A model generated the notes under the pieces. That model was not told the origin of the DNA. It did no database searches and saw nothing but the letters and a program-made list of their open reading frames with translations. This document shows positions 42,976 to 52,024 of a stretch of 64,000 nucleotides of DNA, piece by piece; position 1 is the stretch's first letter; each line of letters begins with the position of its first letter. The stretch is from NCBI RefSeq assembly GCF_018732085.1, contig NZ_CP076103.1, forward strand, positions 5,146,001 to 5,210,000, given 5' to 3'. The translations under genes and the position numbers were made by a program. This DNA is from Lysobacter capsici. Its GTDB lineage: Bacteria; Pseudomonadota; Gammaproteobacteria; Xanthomonadales; Xanthomonadaceae.

Positions 42976-43241
42976 GATGCCCTCCTGATGGGCGTTCTTA
43001 ATCGCGGTACGTGAGCGTTACTTGCAATCGGGGGGTGTTACCGGAGCGATGCTATACCTGCTGCGCGCGGCTAGACAGTGGCCGCTCGTCGGTTCGCTGC
43101 GCGCGCGCGTGATTCGATCTGGAAATCCGCGGCCGCGAGGCCATCGCATCCAGCCGCGGCGCCTGCGATCGCGCCGCACCGACGCGTCGAACGGCGCCCG
43201 GACGCGCGGCCCGCGGTGGCGGGCGCGCGGCCGGACCGGCG

Positions 43242-45395
43242 TCAGAACTTGCCGTAATACCCTTCCTTGAGCGCATCGAACAGGTTGGCGGCGGTGTGCA
43301 TTTCGCCGTCGTATTCGATCTGTTCGTTGCCCTTGACCTCGACCACGCTGCCGTCGTCGAGCTCGAAACGGTAGGTGGTGTTCTCGAGGTCGGCTTCCTT
43401 CACCAGCACGCCCTGGAACGCGGCCGGGTTGAAGCGGAAGGTGGTGCAGCCCTTGAGGCCCTGCTCGTGGGCGTAGCGGTAGATGTCCTTGAAGTCCTCG
43501 TACGGATAGTCCGTGGGGACGTTCGCGGTCTTGGAAATCGAACTGTCGACCCACTTCTGCGCGGCGGCCTGGACGTCGACGTGTTCCTTCGGGGTGATGT
43601 CGTCGGCGGAAATGAAGTAGTCGGGCAGCTTGGCCTCGGCTTCCTCGCTGAACGGCATCGCCTTGGGGTTGATCAGTTCGCGGTAGGCCAGCAGTTCGAA
43701 GGAATAGACGTCGACCTTTTCCTTGGACTTCTTGCCTTCGCGGATCACGTTGCGGCTGTAGTGATGGGCGAACGAGGGCTCGATGCCGTTGGAGGCGTTG
43801 TTGGCCAGCGACAGCGAGATGGTGCCGGTCGGCGCGATCGAGCTGTGGTGGGTGAAGCGGCTGCCGACGTCGGCCAGTTCCTCGACCAGTTCGGGCGCGA
43901 CTTCGGCCACCCGCTGCATGTAACGCGAATACTTGGCGTGCAGGACCTTGCCGGGGATTTCCTGGCCGATCTTCCAGCCATCGGCCTTCATCTCCGGACG
44001 CTTGCGCAGCATCTCGGCGGTCACCGCGAAGCGCTCTTCCATGATCGGGGCGGCGCCCTTCTCCTTGGCCAGCGCCAGGCCCATTTCCCAGCCGGCCACG
44101 GCCATTTCGCGGGCGATGCGGTCGGTGAACTCGCACGACGCCTTGGAGCCGTACTTCATCCGCAGCATGGTCACGGTGCTGCCCAGGCCGAGGAAGCCCA
44201 TGCCGTGGCGGCGCTTGCGCATGATCTCGTCGCGCTGCTGCTGCAACGGCAGGCCGTTCACTTCGACCACGTTGTCGAGCATGCGGGTGAACACGCGCAC
44301 GACTTCCTTGTATTCCTCCCAGTCGAACTCGGCCCGGTCGGTGAAGGCGTTGCGCACGAACTTGGTCAGGTTGACCGACCCCAGCAGGCAGGCGCCGTAG
44401 GGCGGCAACGGCTGCTCGCCGCAGGGGTTGGTCGCGCGGATCATCTCGCACCACCAGTTGTTGTTCATCTCGTTGACGCGGTCGATCAGGATGAATCCGG
44501 GCTCGGCGTAGTCGTACGTCGAGACCATGATCATGTCCCACAGGTGCCGGGCGCGGATGTGGCCGTAGATCTTGCAGGCGACCAGGCCGTCTTCGCGCGA
44601 GATGTAGTTGCGCGTGGTCGGCCAGTCGCGCCAGACCACCTGGGCGGCGTCCTCGAGGTCGACGTCCTCGCGTTCCTTGATGTTGACCGGGAACACCAGC
44701 GGCCAGTCGGCATCCAGCCTGACCGCGTCCATGAAACCGTCGGTGATCAGCAGCGACAGGTTGAACTGGCGCAGGCGGCCGTCTTCGCGCTTGGCGCGGA
44801 TGAAGTCCTTCACGTCGGGGTGGCTGACGTCGAAGGTGCCCATCTGGGCGCCGCGACGGCCGCCGGCCGAGGACACGGTGAAGCACATCTTGTCGTAGAT
44901 ATCCATGAAGGACATCGGACCGGAGGTGTACGCCCCGGCGCCGGCGACGAACGCGCCGCGCGGCCGCAGGGTGCTGAATTCGTAGCCGATGCCGCAACCC
45001 GCCTTGAGGGTCAGGCCGGCTTCGTGGACCTTCTCGAGGATGCCGTCCATCGAGTCTTCGATCGTGCCCGAGACGGTGCAGTTGATCGTCGAGGTGGCCG
45101 GCTTGTGTTCCAGCGCGCCGGCATTGGAAGTGATGCGACCGGCCGGGATCGCGCCGCGGCGCAGGGCCCAGGCGAAGCGCTCGTACCAGTACTGCTGCTT
45201 CTCGGCATTGGGCTCGGCGTCGGCCAGAGCGCGGGCGACTCGCAGGTAGGTGCCGTCGATATCGGCGTCCACTGCCTCGCCGTTCTTGGTCTTGAGGCGG
45301 TACTTCTTGTCCCAGATGTCCTGGGACGCGGGCTGCAGGGCCATGTCCTGCTCTGCCGCCGGGTTCTTCACCGCCTCGAGGCGCACGCTGCTCAT
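43242..45395 (-). CDS. nrdJa: B12-dependent ribonucleotide reductase, catalytic subunit
   Basis: 717 residues. Catalytic motifs: TINCTVSG (first redox Cys), GCGIGYEFSTLRPRG, and NPCGEQPLPPYGACLLGSVNL with the radical Cys and Glu. Together with the nearby small subunit it converts ribonucleotides to deoxyribonucleotides using adenosylcobalamin. Its promoter region holds a candidate NrdR box far upstream (45848-45863) and a long leader. Well-conserved and complete. Confidence 0.92.
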   Translation of the reverse strand: MSSVRLEAVKNPAAEQDMALQPASQDIWDKKYRLKTKNGEAVDADIDGTYLRVARALADAEPNAEKQQYWYERFAWALRRGAIPAGRITSNAGALEHKPATSTINCTVSGTIEDSMDGILEKVHEAGLTLKAGCGIGYEFSTLRPRGAFVAGAGAYTSGPMSFMDIYDKMCFTVSSAGGRRGAQMGTFDVSHPDVKDFIRAKREDGRLRQFNLSLLITDGFMDAVRLDADWPLVFPVNIKEREDVDLEDAAQVVWRDWPTTRNYISREDGLVACKIYGHIRARHLWDMIMVSTYDYAEPGFILIDRVNEMNNNWWCEMIRATNPCGEQPLPPYGACLLGSVNLTKFVRNAFTDRAEFDWEEYKEVVRVFTRMLDNVVEVNGLPLQQQRDEIMRKRRHGMGFLGLGSTVTMLRMKYGSKASCEFTDRIAREMAVAGWEMGLALAKEKGAAPIMEERFAVTAEMLRKRPEMKADGWKIGQEIPGKVLHAKYSRYMQRVAEVAPELVEELADVGSRFTHHSSIAPTGTISLSLANNASNGIEPSFAHHYSRNVIREGKKSKEKVDVYSFELLAYRELINPKAMPFSEEAEAKLPDYFISADDITPKEHVDVQAAAQKWVDSSISKTANVPTDYPYEDFKDIYRYAHEQGLKGCTTFRFNPAAFQGVLVKEADLENTTYRFELDDGSVVEVKGNEQIEYDGEMHTAANLFDALKEGYYGKF

Positions 45396-46191
45396 GCCTG
45401 TTTCATCTCCTTCTATTGGCGGCGGGCCGTTGGGTTGCGCCCGCCGCCGGTGGTTTCTTTTTTGAACGGGTAATCGGGGTGGATCTGAAGGTGTTGCGTG
45501 CTGCGGGTGGATCGGTCGATCAACTGCCTGGTAATCGGGACACTCTATGTATGTCCCGCTTCATGACTCGATCCACGCATGCTGTGTAACGAGTGCAGCG
45601 TGTAGAGCCTGTCGCGGGTGTTGCGCCTGGCGCCGGACTAACGTCCTTGGCCGGGTGGGTCAGCCCCGTCGTCAGCCCCCCGCCGACGACGACGCACGCG
45701 ATCGCGTGATTTACGCGCCGCGTGCGGCTGGTATGCGTGTTTTGAGGTTCTCGTTCGTCGTCGTCATGCGCCTGCTCACTGTCTAGGCGATGCCTGCACA
45801 CCCGCCCAAGCTGAACCCCTACGCTTGGGCTCCTCCTGCCAGGCCGACCACTAGATGTTGTGGCCCCGCAGGGACTTCAAGCTACGCCGCACGTTGGGCG
45901 AAGTCAACGGCTTGTTGATGACTATCACGCTTTATCTGACCCGGCTCTGTCACAGATTCCAGTTCCGGCGGGCCGCCGGCAAAGGCCTTGCGTACACTGC
46001 GCGGCCTGCGCTGGCCGTGCATGACTTCATCGGCTATTTATTGCCGTGCTTCAACAATGAACCGGTCCGACGCCGAACCAGTCGGCGCCGCGGCGGTCCA
46101 AGCCTGCGATCGGCGCGGCCGCCCTGGCGGCAAGCCGAACTGCCACGATGCCTCCCCTTCTTTCCTCCACGTTGACCGGAACCGCGACGCG
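45396..46191. other. Long intergenic region between nrdJa and degP-like genes
   Basis: 796 bases between divergent genes. Holds a candidate NrdR box (45848-45863) with TTGAAG (45875-45880) as a possible -35, a perfect hairpin GCCCAAGC-N11-GCTTGGGC (45804-45830), and GGGACA-N9-TGTCCC (45537-45557). No gene found, and no B12-riboswitch core recognised. Confidence 0.55.
45848..45863. promoter_or_regulatory. Candidate NrdR box
   Basis: CCACTAGATGTTGTGG fits the NrdR consensus (aCaCwAtATaTwGtgt) at about twelve of sixteen positions and is nearly palindromic. NrdR represses ribonucleotide reductase genes. A second box at helical spacing was not found, and the distance to the nrdJa start (about 450 bases) is long. 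Confidence 0.4.
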
Positions 46192-47625
46192 ATGCGCCCT
46201 CTGCCGACCCTGCTGACCCTTGCCCTGGCCGCCGCGTTCGGCGGTTTCGCCGCCACCGCGATCCGCGAAGGACTCGAAGCGCCCGCGGCGGCCTCGCCGG
46301 CCGCGGCCGCGGTGATGCCGACCACCGCCGCGCTGCCGGCCTCGGTCGGCGGCCAGTTGCTGCCGTCGCTGGCGCCGATGCTGCAGAAGGTCACCCCGGC
46401 CGTGGTCAGCGTGCATACCAAGCAGACCGTGCGCATCCGCAACCCGTTCGCCAACGACCCGTTCTTCCGCCGCATGTTCCCCAACATCCCGCAGGAGCGG
46501 ATCAACGAATCGCTGGGCTCGGGCGTGATCGTCGATGCCAAGAACGGCTATGTGCTGACCAATCACCACGTGATCGAAGGCGCCGACGAGGTCTCGGTGA
46601 CCCTGGCCGACGGCCGCACGGTCAAGGCCGAGTTCCTGGGCTCGGACCCGGACACCGACGTGGCGGTGATGCGCATTCCGGCGCAGAACCTCAGCGCGAT
46701 CGCCCTGGCCGACTCCGATGCGCTGCGGGTCGGCGACTTCGTGGTCGCGGTCGGCAACCCGTTCGGGATCGGCCAGACGGTGACCTCGGGCATCGTCTCG
46801 GCGGTCGGCCGCAGCGGCCTGCGCGGGCTGGGCTACCAGAACTTCATCCAGACCGACGCCTCGATCAACCCGGGCAATTCCGGCGGCGCGCTGGTCAATC
46901 TCAACGGCGAACTGATCGGCATCAACACCGCCAGCTTCAATCCGCAGGGCAGCATGGCCGGCAACATCGGCCTGGGCTTCGCGATCCCGGTCAACCTGGC
47001 GCGCAACATCAAGGACCAGCTGATCGCCAACAACGGCGTGGTGCGTCGCGGCACACTGGGGCTGGAATCGCAGGACGTCACCCCGCAGCTCGCGGCCGGA
47101 TTGAAACTGTCCGAGCCGCGTGGCGCGCTGGTCTCGCGCGTGTTCGCCGGCAGCGCGGCGGCAGCGGCCGGGCTCAAGCCCGGCGACGTGATCCTGACCG
47201 CCAACGGCCAGCGCGTCGACGGCCGCGACGCGCTGCGCAATTTCGAAGGCCTGCAGGCGATCGGCAGCAAGATCGCGCTGGAAGTGCAGCGCGACGGCCA
47301 GGCGATGCAACTGAACGCGACCCTGCGCGAGCAGCCCAAGGCGATGGCCGGCGCCGAGCTCGATCCGCGCCTGACCGGCGCGACCTTCGCCGAAGTGCCC
47401 GAACGCCTGCGCCAATCCGGCGTTTCCGGCGTGGTGGTGGAAAGCGTGAGCCGCGGCAGCCGCGCCGAAGCGAACAATTTGCGCAAGGACGACGTCATCG
47501 TTGCGGCCAGCAGCGGCGATTTCGACGATTTGCCCGGCTTCCGCGCGAGCTTCACGCGGACTCCGGCACAGTTGGTCCTGCGGATCCGCCGCGGCAACAG
47601 CGTCGGCAATCTGCCAATGCAGTAA
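46192..47625 (+). CDS. DegP/DegQ-family periplasmic serine protease
   Basis: 477 residues with a signal peptide (LLTLALAAAFGGFAATA). Catalytic triad: H126 (TNHHVIEGAD), D156 (PDTDVAVMR) and S230 (NPGNSGGALV). Two PDZ domains follow (about 290-380, RGALVSRVFAGSAAAAAGLKPGDVI; and about 395-470, GVVVESVSRGSRAEANNLRKDDVI). It degrades or refolds misfolded periplasmic proteins. Start at 46192 gives a standard signal peptide; the frame upstream has no ribosome site. Confidence 0.9.
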   Translation: MRPLPTLLTLALAAAFGGFAATAIREGLEAPAAASPAAAAVMPTTAALPASVGGQLLPSLAPMLQKVTPAVVSVHTKQTVRIRNPFANDPFFRRMFPNIPQERINESLGSGVIVDAKNGYVLTNHHVIEGADEVSVTLADGRTVKAEFLGSDPDTDVAVMRIPAQNLSAIALADSDALRVGDFVVAVGNPFGIGQTVTSGIVSAVGRSGLRGLGYQNFIQTDASINPGNSGGALVNLNGELIGINTASFNPQGSMAGNIGLGFAIPVNLARNIKDQLIANNGVVRRGTLGLESQDVTPQLAAGLKLSEPRGALVSRVFAGSAAAAAGLKPGDVILTANGQRVDGRDALRNFEGLQAIGSKIALEVQRDGQAMQLNATLREQPKAMAGAELDPRLTGATFAEVPERLRQSGVSGVVVESVSRGSRAEANNLRKDDVIVAASSGDFDDLPGFRASFTRTPAQLVLRIRRGNSVGNLPMQ

Positions 47626-47893
47626 TCGCCGATGCCGTAAGGTGCCGACCCTCGCGCCGTCGCCGTCCGCGCTGTTTTCGTTTCGATGCGATACGTTCCA
47701 AGCGACACCGTCAAGGCAACACGCTTCACCGCGCCATGTTCGATGCTCCATGCTTCATTGCACCGTTCGCGGCGCAATCCGCTCACCTTCGTCGCGAGTC
47801 ACCGATCGGCCCCCGCCGCCGGCGCCCGCGACAACCCGCTAGAACCCTGGACTTGTTCAGCGGTTCATCCATGCAGCACGGAGGAACACCCTG

Positions 47894-48256
47894 ATGACCC
47901 CTACCTCGACCGACGCCATCAAGAGCAACCTGGGCGAAGCCGGCACCCATCTCAAGCAAGCCGCCGTCGACGCCGGCGACGCGATCCGCAACGCCGCCAG
48001 CGTGGCCGGCGATGAATTGAAGGTCGGCAAGGCCAACGTCAAGTCCGGCCTGGCCGACAGCGCCCTGGCCGGCATCGCCGCGGCCGAGAACGCCGGCGGC
48101 GCCGCGCGCGAGCAAGTCGACGCGCTGATGGACAAGGGCCGCGACCTGATCGAAAGCGCCGCCGAACTGGTGCGCGAACGTCCGCTGGCGTCGTTCGGCG
48201 TGGCCTTCGCCGCCGGCTTCATCATCGCCAAGCTCGCCCGCGGCGGCGACAAGTAA
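47894..48256 (+). CDS. DUF883-family (ElaB/YqjD-type) protein
   Basis: 120 residues. Helical, Ala-rich (DAIKSNLGEAGTHLKQAAVDAGDAI..) ending in VRERPLASFGVAFAAGFIIAKLARG, the glycine-containing hydrophobic C-terminal helix of the YqjD/ElaB family, which binds ribosomes at the inner membrane in stationary phase in E. coli. First gene of a trio with the 48259 and 48801 genes. GGAGG precedes the start. Confidence 0.85.
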   Translation: MTPTSTDAIKSNLGEAGTHLKQAAVDAGDAIRNAASVAGDELKVGKANVKSGLADSALAGIAAAENAGGAAREQVDALMDKGRDLIESAAELVRERPLASFGVAFAAGFIIAKLARGGDK

Positions 48257-48258
48257 GC

Positions 48259-48804
48259 GTGAGCGACGCGCCCGGCATGGACCCTCACGCCCAGGCGCCT
48301 TCGGGCGCCCCAGGCGGCGATTCGCAACGTTCCGCCGCGGACGATCGCGCACCTTCGATCGACGAGGCGTTCCGCGATATCGGCAGCGCGGGCCGCGAGG
48401 GCCTGTCGGCCGCGCTCGACACCGGCCGCGCCTTGCGCGGCCTGGTGGTCGCCGACCTCGCCCTGGCGCGCAGTGCGCTGGGGCGGGCTCTGCTGTGGGT
48501 CAGCGTGGCGATCGTGTTCGGCGCCTCCTCGTGGCTGTTGCTGATGGCGGCGCTGATCGCGGTGCTCAACGGCGTGCTGGGCTGGTCGTGGATGGCCTCG
48601 ATGGCGGCCGCGGCCGGATTGAGCCTGATCGTGACCGGCGTGGGCGTGTGGCAGGCCCTGCGTTACTTCGAACACACCCGCCTGGATGCCACCCGCCGGC
48701 AGTTGCGCCGGCTGGGTATCGGCGACGACGACGACGATGCGACCCCGCTCGGCGTCGCCCCGGGGCTCACGCCCCGCGATCCCAACCGCACGGAGGCGCG
48801 ATGA
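48259..48804 (+). CDS. Holin-like (YqjE/phage holin family) membrane protein
   Basis: 181 residues from a GTG start only 2 bases after the previous stop. Two transmembrane segments (about 77-97 and 103-125) separated by a short loop, after an acidic N-terminus. The C-terminus is hydrophilic. Same arrangement as E. coli yqjE after yqjD. Confidence 0.8.
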   Translation: MSDAPGMDPHAQAPSGAPGGDSQRSAADDRAPSIDEAFRDIGSAGREGLSAALDTGRALRGLVVADLALARSALGRALLWVSVAIVFGASSWLLLMAALIAVLNGVLGWSWMASMAAAAGLSLIVTGVGVWQALRYFEHTRLDATRRQLRRLGIGDDDDDATPLGVAPGLTPRDPNRTEAR

Positions 48805-49184
48805 GCCGTTTCGAAGCCTTGCAACGCCGGGTCCACAAGCGCGAGAAGCTGCTCGAAGGCCGTTACCAGCAGGCGATCGAGCGCAAGGATGCGTTGAAGT
48901 CCAGTTGGCGCGAGGCCTGGACCCCGGGGCGGATCGTCATCGCCGGCCTGGTCAGCGGTTTCGTGATGGGCCGCGCCGAGCCGGTCAAGATCGCGGTCAA
49001 GAGCGGCAACCTGATGCAGATCGTGACCCTGTTGTCGGGGCTGTTCGCCGGCACCAATGCGCAGGACGCCGCGCAGAGCGCCGACAAGGCCGCGGGTCAG
49101 GCCGGCCATGCCGCGCGCGAAGCCGGCCACGCCGCCGACAGCGCGCACGCGGCGGCGCAAACGAGCGAACGCGACGCGGCCTAG
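48801..49184 (+). CDS. YqjK-like protein
   Basis: 127 residues. Its ATG overlaps the previous TGA (ATGA). Basic N-terminus (LQRRVHKREKLLEGRYQQAIERKDALKSSW), then one hydrophobic helix (RIVIAGLVSGFVMG), and an Ala/Asp/His-rich coil (QAGHAAREAGHAADSAH) at the end. Completes the yqjDEK-like operon. Confidence 0.75.
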   Translation: MSRFEALQRRVHKREKLLEGRYQQAIERKDALKSSWREAWTPGRIVIAGLVSGFVMGRAEPVKIAVKSGNLMQIVTLLSGLFAGTNAQDAAQSADKAAGQAGHAAREAGHAADSAHAAAQTSERDAA

Positions 49185-49528
49185 GGTCGCTTGCCCGCGC
49201 GCAGCGGCGGCACTCGCAACGGCGATGCTTCAGACATCGCCAATCTCGTTTGCGACTGTAGGAGCGGCGCGAGCCGCGACCGCGAAACCGCGCCTGCGTC
49301 TGGCCCGTGAGGCGTGGCCGCCGATCGTCGCAGGCGCAAGCGCCCGAGTCGCGATGACCTCACGCCCGGCATCGACACCGGCCGCCGCGCCGTTCTCGCA
49401 ACCACCCGGTTCGGACCCCCGCTTTAGAGCGCTCGCTTCGCCCTGTTCGGGCGTGTGCCCGACGTGATGGCGAACACACACGCAACAGCGCACAGTACGC
49501 GCTCCGAAAACGCCGAGCCTTCGCCGCC
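49185..49528. other. Intergenic region with one family A repeat
   Basis: 344 bases. A single forward family A repeat at 49256-49284, then GC-rich sequence with no clear terminator. If the AI-2E gene starts at 49742 rather than 49529, the gap is larger. Confidence 0.5.
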
Positions 49529-50767
49529 TTGAGCCTGCCCGCGCCGCCGTCCGCGTCACCCGAGCCGTCCGACCCGGCGCAAGCGCAGCCCGCCGATACG
49601 CGGATCGCTTCGTCCGATCCGAGCGTCGAGCCCGTCGTCGAACCGATCATCGACACCTCGACGTCCGCAACCGACGCCACCGCGTCGCCACCGCCCGACC
49701 CCGCCGCCAAACCGCCGCAACCGCCACGCCCGCGCGCGCCGATGTCGCTGCTGATCCTGACGATGCTCGCGACCGGCTACACCTTGTGGGCCGCGCAGGA
49801 ACTGCTGCTGCCGGTGCTGCTGGCCGCGTTCTTCGCCCTGGTCGGCAATCCGATCCTGCGCCTGCTCGGCAAGTGCTACGTGCCGCGCTTCCTCGGCGCG
49901 TTGATCGTGCTGGCCGGTGGTCTCGCGGTGGCCGGCGCGCTGACCGTGCAACTGGCCGACCCCGCCGGCGAATGGGTGCGCCAGGTGCCGCGCGAGATGA
50001 AGCAGATCGGCCCGAAGCTGCGGCAGATGACCAAGCCGCTGCAGGACGCCAACCGCGCCGCGCAGAATTTCGCCCGCGCCGCCGGCGGCGAAAGCACCAG
50101 CAAGCCGGTGCAGGTGGTCAAGACCGAAATCAACGACCCCTACCGCTCGCTGACCGCCACGCCCAAGTACATCGCCCAGGCGCTGGCGGTGGTGCTGCTG
50201 ACGTTCTTCTTCATGGTCTATGGCGAATCCTTGCAGCGTAACGCGATCGCGCTGTTGCCGAGCCAGCGCAAGAAAGTCGTCACCATCGACATCCTGCATT
50301 CGATCGAGCGCGAGATCTCGCGCTACGTATTGACCATCAGCCTGATCAACACCGGCTTCGGCCTGGCCTTGGCGGGCGCGCTGTATGCGCTGGGCGTGCC
50401 GGTGCAGGAGGCGCTGCTGTGGGGCACGATGGCGGCGATCCTGAATTTCGCCCCGTTCGTGGGCCCGCTGATCGGCATGGCGGTGATGCTGCTGATGGGC
50501 CTGGTCGCGTTCGACGAACTGTGGCCGTCGCTGCTGCCGGTGGGGCTGTACCTGCTGCTGCATACGATCGAATCGCAGGCGGTCACCCCGATCGTGCTGG
50601 GCCGGCGCATGCGCTTGTCGCCGCTGGTGCTGATCCTGGCGCTGATGTTCTTCGGCTGGCTGTGGGGCATCATCGGCCTGCTGCTGGCGGTGCCGATGCT
50701 GGTGTGCGTGAAGCTGGTGCTGGCGCGGATCGAAGGGCTGGAGGGCTGGTCGAAGTTGCTGGAGTGA
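49529..50767 (+). CDS. AI-2E family transporter (PerM-like)
   Basis: 412 residues if the TTG at 49529 is used; the first 70 residues are Pro/Ala/Asp-rich and the ATG at 49742 (before SLLILTMLATGYTLW) may be the true start. The membrane core has the usual seven to eight helices and the FFMVYGESLQRNAI and NFAPFVGPLIGM segments of the AI-2E/PerM family. The family includes autoinducer-2 exporters and Na+/H+ antiporters; the cargo is not known here. Confidence 0.82.
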   Translation: MSLPAPPSASPEPSDPAQAQPADTRIASSDPSVEPVVEPIIDTSTSATDATASPPPDPAAKPPQPPRPRAPMSLLILTMLATGYTLWAAQELLLPVLLAAFFALVGNPILRLLGKCYVPRFLGALIVLAGGLAVAGALTVQLADPAGEWVRQVPREMKQIGPKLRQMTKPLQDANRAAQNFARAAGGESTSKPVQVVKTEINDPYRSLTATPKYIAQALAVVLLTFFFMVYGESLQRNAIALLPSQRKKVVTIDILHSIEREISRYVLTISLINTGFGLALAGALYALGVPVQEALLWGTMAAILNFAPFVGPLIGMAVMLLMGLVAFDELWPSLLPVGLYLLLHTIESQAVTPIVLGRRMRLSPLVLILALMFFGWLWGIIGLLLAVPMLVCVKLVLARIEGLEGWSKLLE

Positions 50768-50846
50768 AGTCGCTTGAGTGACGTTGCTTAGTGAAATCGC
50801 TGGAGCGACATCGCGCGACATGCCCGACTCGGCGACCTGCGAGGTC

Positions 50847-50874
50847 TTTTGTGGGAGGGGCTTGAGCCCCGACG
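50847..50874 (+). repeat. Dispersed repeat, family B (single copy)
   Basis: TTTTGTGGGAGGGGCTTGAG and the following CCCCGACG, in the gap before the endonuclease V gene. See pairs at 16763 and 51603. Confidence 0.75.
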
Positions 50875-50944
50875 CGGTCCGATCCGCCGCAGCGACACCT
50901 CCAGCGCTTGTCCCGCCCAGTCCTCGCGCCCGAATGAACCGCAC

Positions 50945-51493
50945 ATGATCCTCGCCGTCGACGTCCACTACCGCGACACCTCCGCCACTGTCGCCGGCGT
51001 CGTGTTCGCTCAATGGGACGACGCCCAGGCGTTCGCATCGCACACCGTGACCTGCGACGACATCGCCAACTACGTGCCCGGCGAGTTCTATCGGCGCGAA
51101 CTGCCGTGCATCGTGCAACTGCTCGACCGCCTGGCCAAGCTCGACAGCCTGAAGGACGTGGCGATCGACTGCATCGCCATCGACGGCTACGTCTGGCTCG
51201 GCGCCGAACAACGGCCCGGGCTGGGCGCGCATCTGCGCGAGGCGCTGCACGACCGCGTCCCGGTCGTCGGCATCGCCAAGACCTGTTACGCCGGCACGCC
51301 GGCCGAGGCCGAAGTGCGACGCGGCGGCAGCGATCGGCCGTTGTACGTATCGGCCGCCGGCATGGCGTTGGTCGATGCGCGCGCCGCGGTCGCCGGCATG
51401 AGCGGCAGCCACCGGATTCCGGATTTGCTCAAGCAGGTCGACCGGCTGGCGCGCGGCCTGGAGGAGCCGGCGGCGGCGAAGTCGTTGCGGTAG
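50945..51493 (+). CDS. Endonuclease V-like protein
   Basis: 182 residues, shorter than E. coli Nfi (about 220). Conserved pieces: ILAVDVHYRD (first catalytic Asp), VPGEFYRRELPCI, IDCIAIDGYVWLGAEQ (second Asp, third after), and VVGIAKTCY. Endonuclease V cuts DNA next to deaminated purines. The C-terminal part is trimmed relative to Nfi. Start at 50945 places the first strand correctly. Confidence 0.82.
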   Translation: MILAVDVHYRDTSATVAGVVFAQWDDAQAFASHTVTCDDIANYVPGEFYRRELPCIVQLLDRLAKLDSLKDVAIDCIAIDGYVWLGAEQRPGLGAHLREALHDRVPVVGIAKTCYAGTPAEAEVRRGGSDRPLYVSAAGMALVDARAAVAGMSGSHRIPDLLKQVDRLARGLEEPAAAKSLR

Positions 51494-52024
51494 TCCGTCG
51501 AATGCGCCGATCCGTCGAGTACGGCCCGGTTGTCGCTGTGAGGGGCTTCGATGCCGGCCGCCGTGGTGGCTGGCGATGCTTGCCGCCGCGCAGTCGCGGC
51601 CCGGCTTTTGTGGGAGGGGCTTGAGCCCCGACGCTGTTGTCTCGGATTGCCGCGTCACGCGAACTGCTGGCCGTCGCGTTTGCGGCGAGCAGCGGGTGGT
51701 CGCGGCGCGATCTGAGCGAAAAGCGTCGGGGCTCAAGCCCCTCCCACAAAAGCCGAGTCCCTGCCCCACGGGACCGGCCTCGAAGGCGATCTCGATAGGC
51801 TTCAAGCCGCGCGGCGATCTCAGACAACATCGTCGGAGCTAAAGCCACTCCCCCCATTAGATGTGCGACCCCGCGCAAGTGGCGACAGGTCCGATATCCG
51901 GCGCCTTGCAGTTCTCACAGCCGGCCAGCCGCCGCCTTCCACAACCCGCCACGAGCCCGTGCCGGCTCGGGCTTGTCGCCGCGCGTCACCCATTCAGCCC
52001 GGCGCCGCGCGCTAAAATGCACGG
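51494..52024. other. Intergenic region with a large inverted repeat
   Basis: 531 bases; the inverted pair of family B repeats at 51603-51754 is the only clear structure. No gene seen. Confidence 0.55.
51603..51754. repeat. Inverted pair of family B dispersed repeats
   Basis: GGCTTTTGTGGGAGGGGCTT and the following GAGCCCCGACGCT (51603-51635) are matched in reverse complement at 51722-51754, with an 86-base loop. This is the largest hairpin of the window. Confidence 0.85.

Noticed and set aside
42347..42988. Leu/Ala/Phe-rich membrane-like protein on the plus strand
   Set aside because: Shadow of the Lys/Ala repeats of the H1-like gene read in antisense.
45816..45831. Second NrdR box 32 bases from the first
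   Set aside because: The sequence is better explained as part of the GCCCAAGC/GCTTGGGC hairpin.
45396..45850. Cobalamin riboswitch before the B12-dependent reductase
   Set aside because: I looked for the conserved B12 box and core on the minus strand; the only strong structure is a simple hairpin at 45804-45830.
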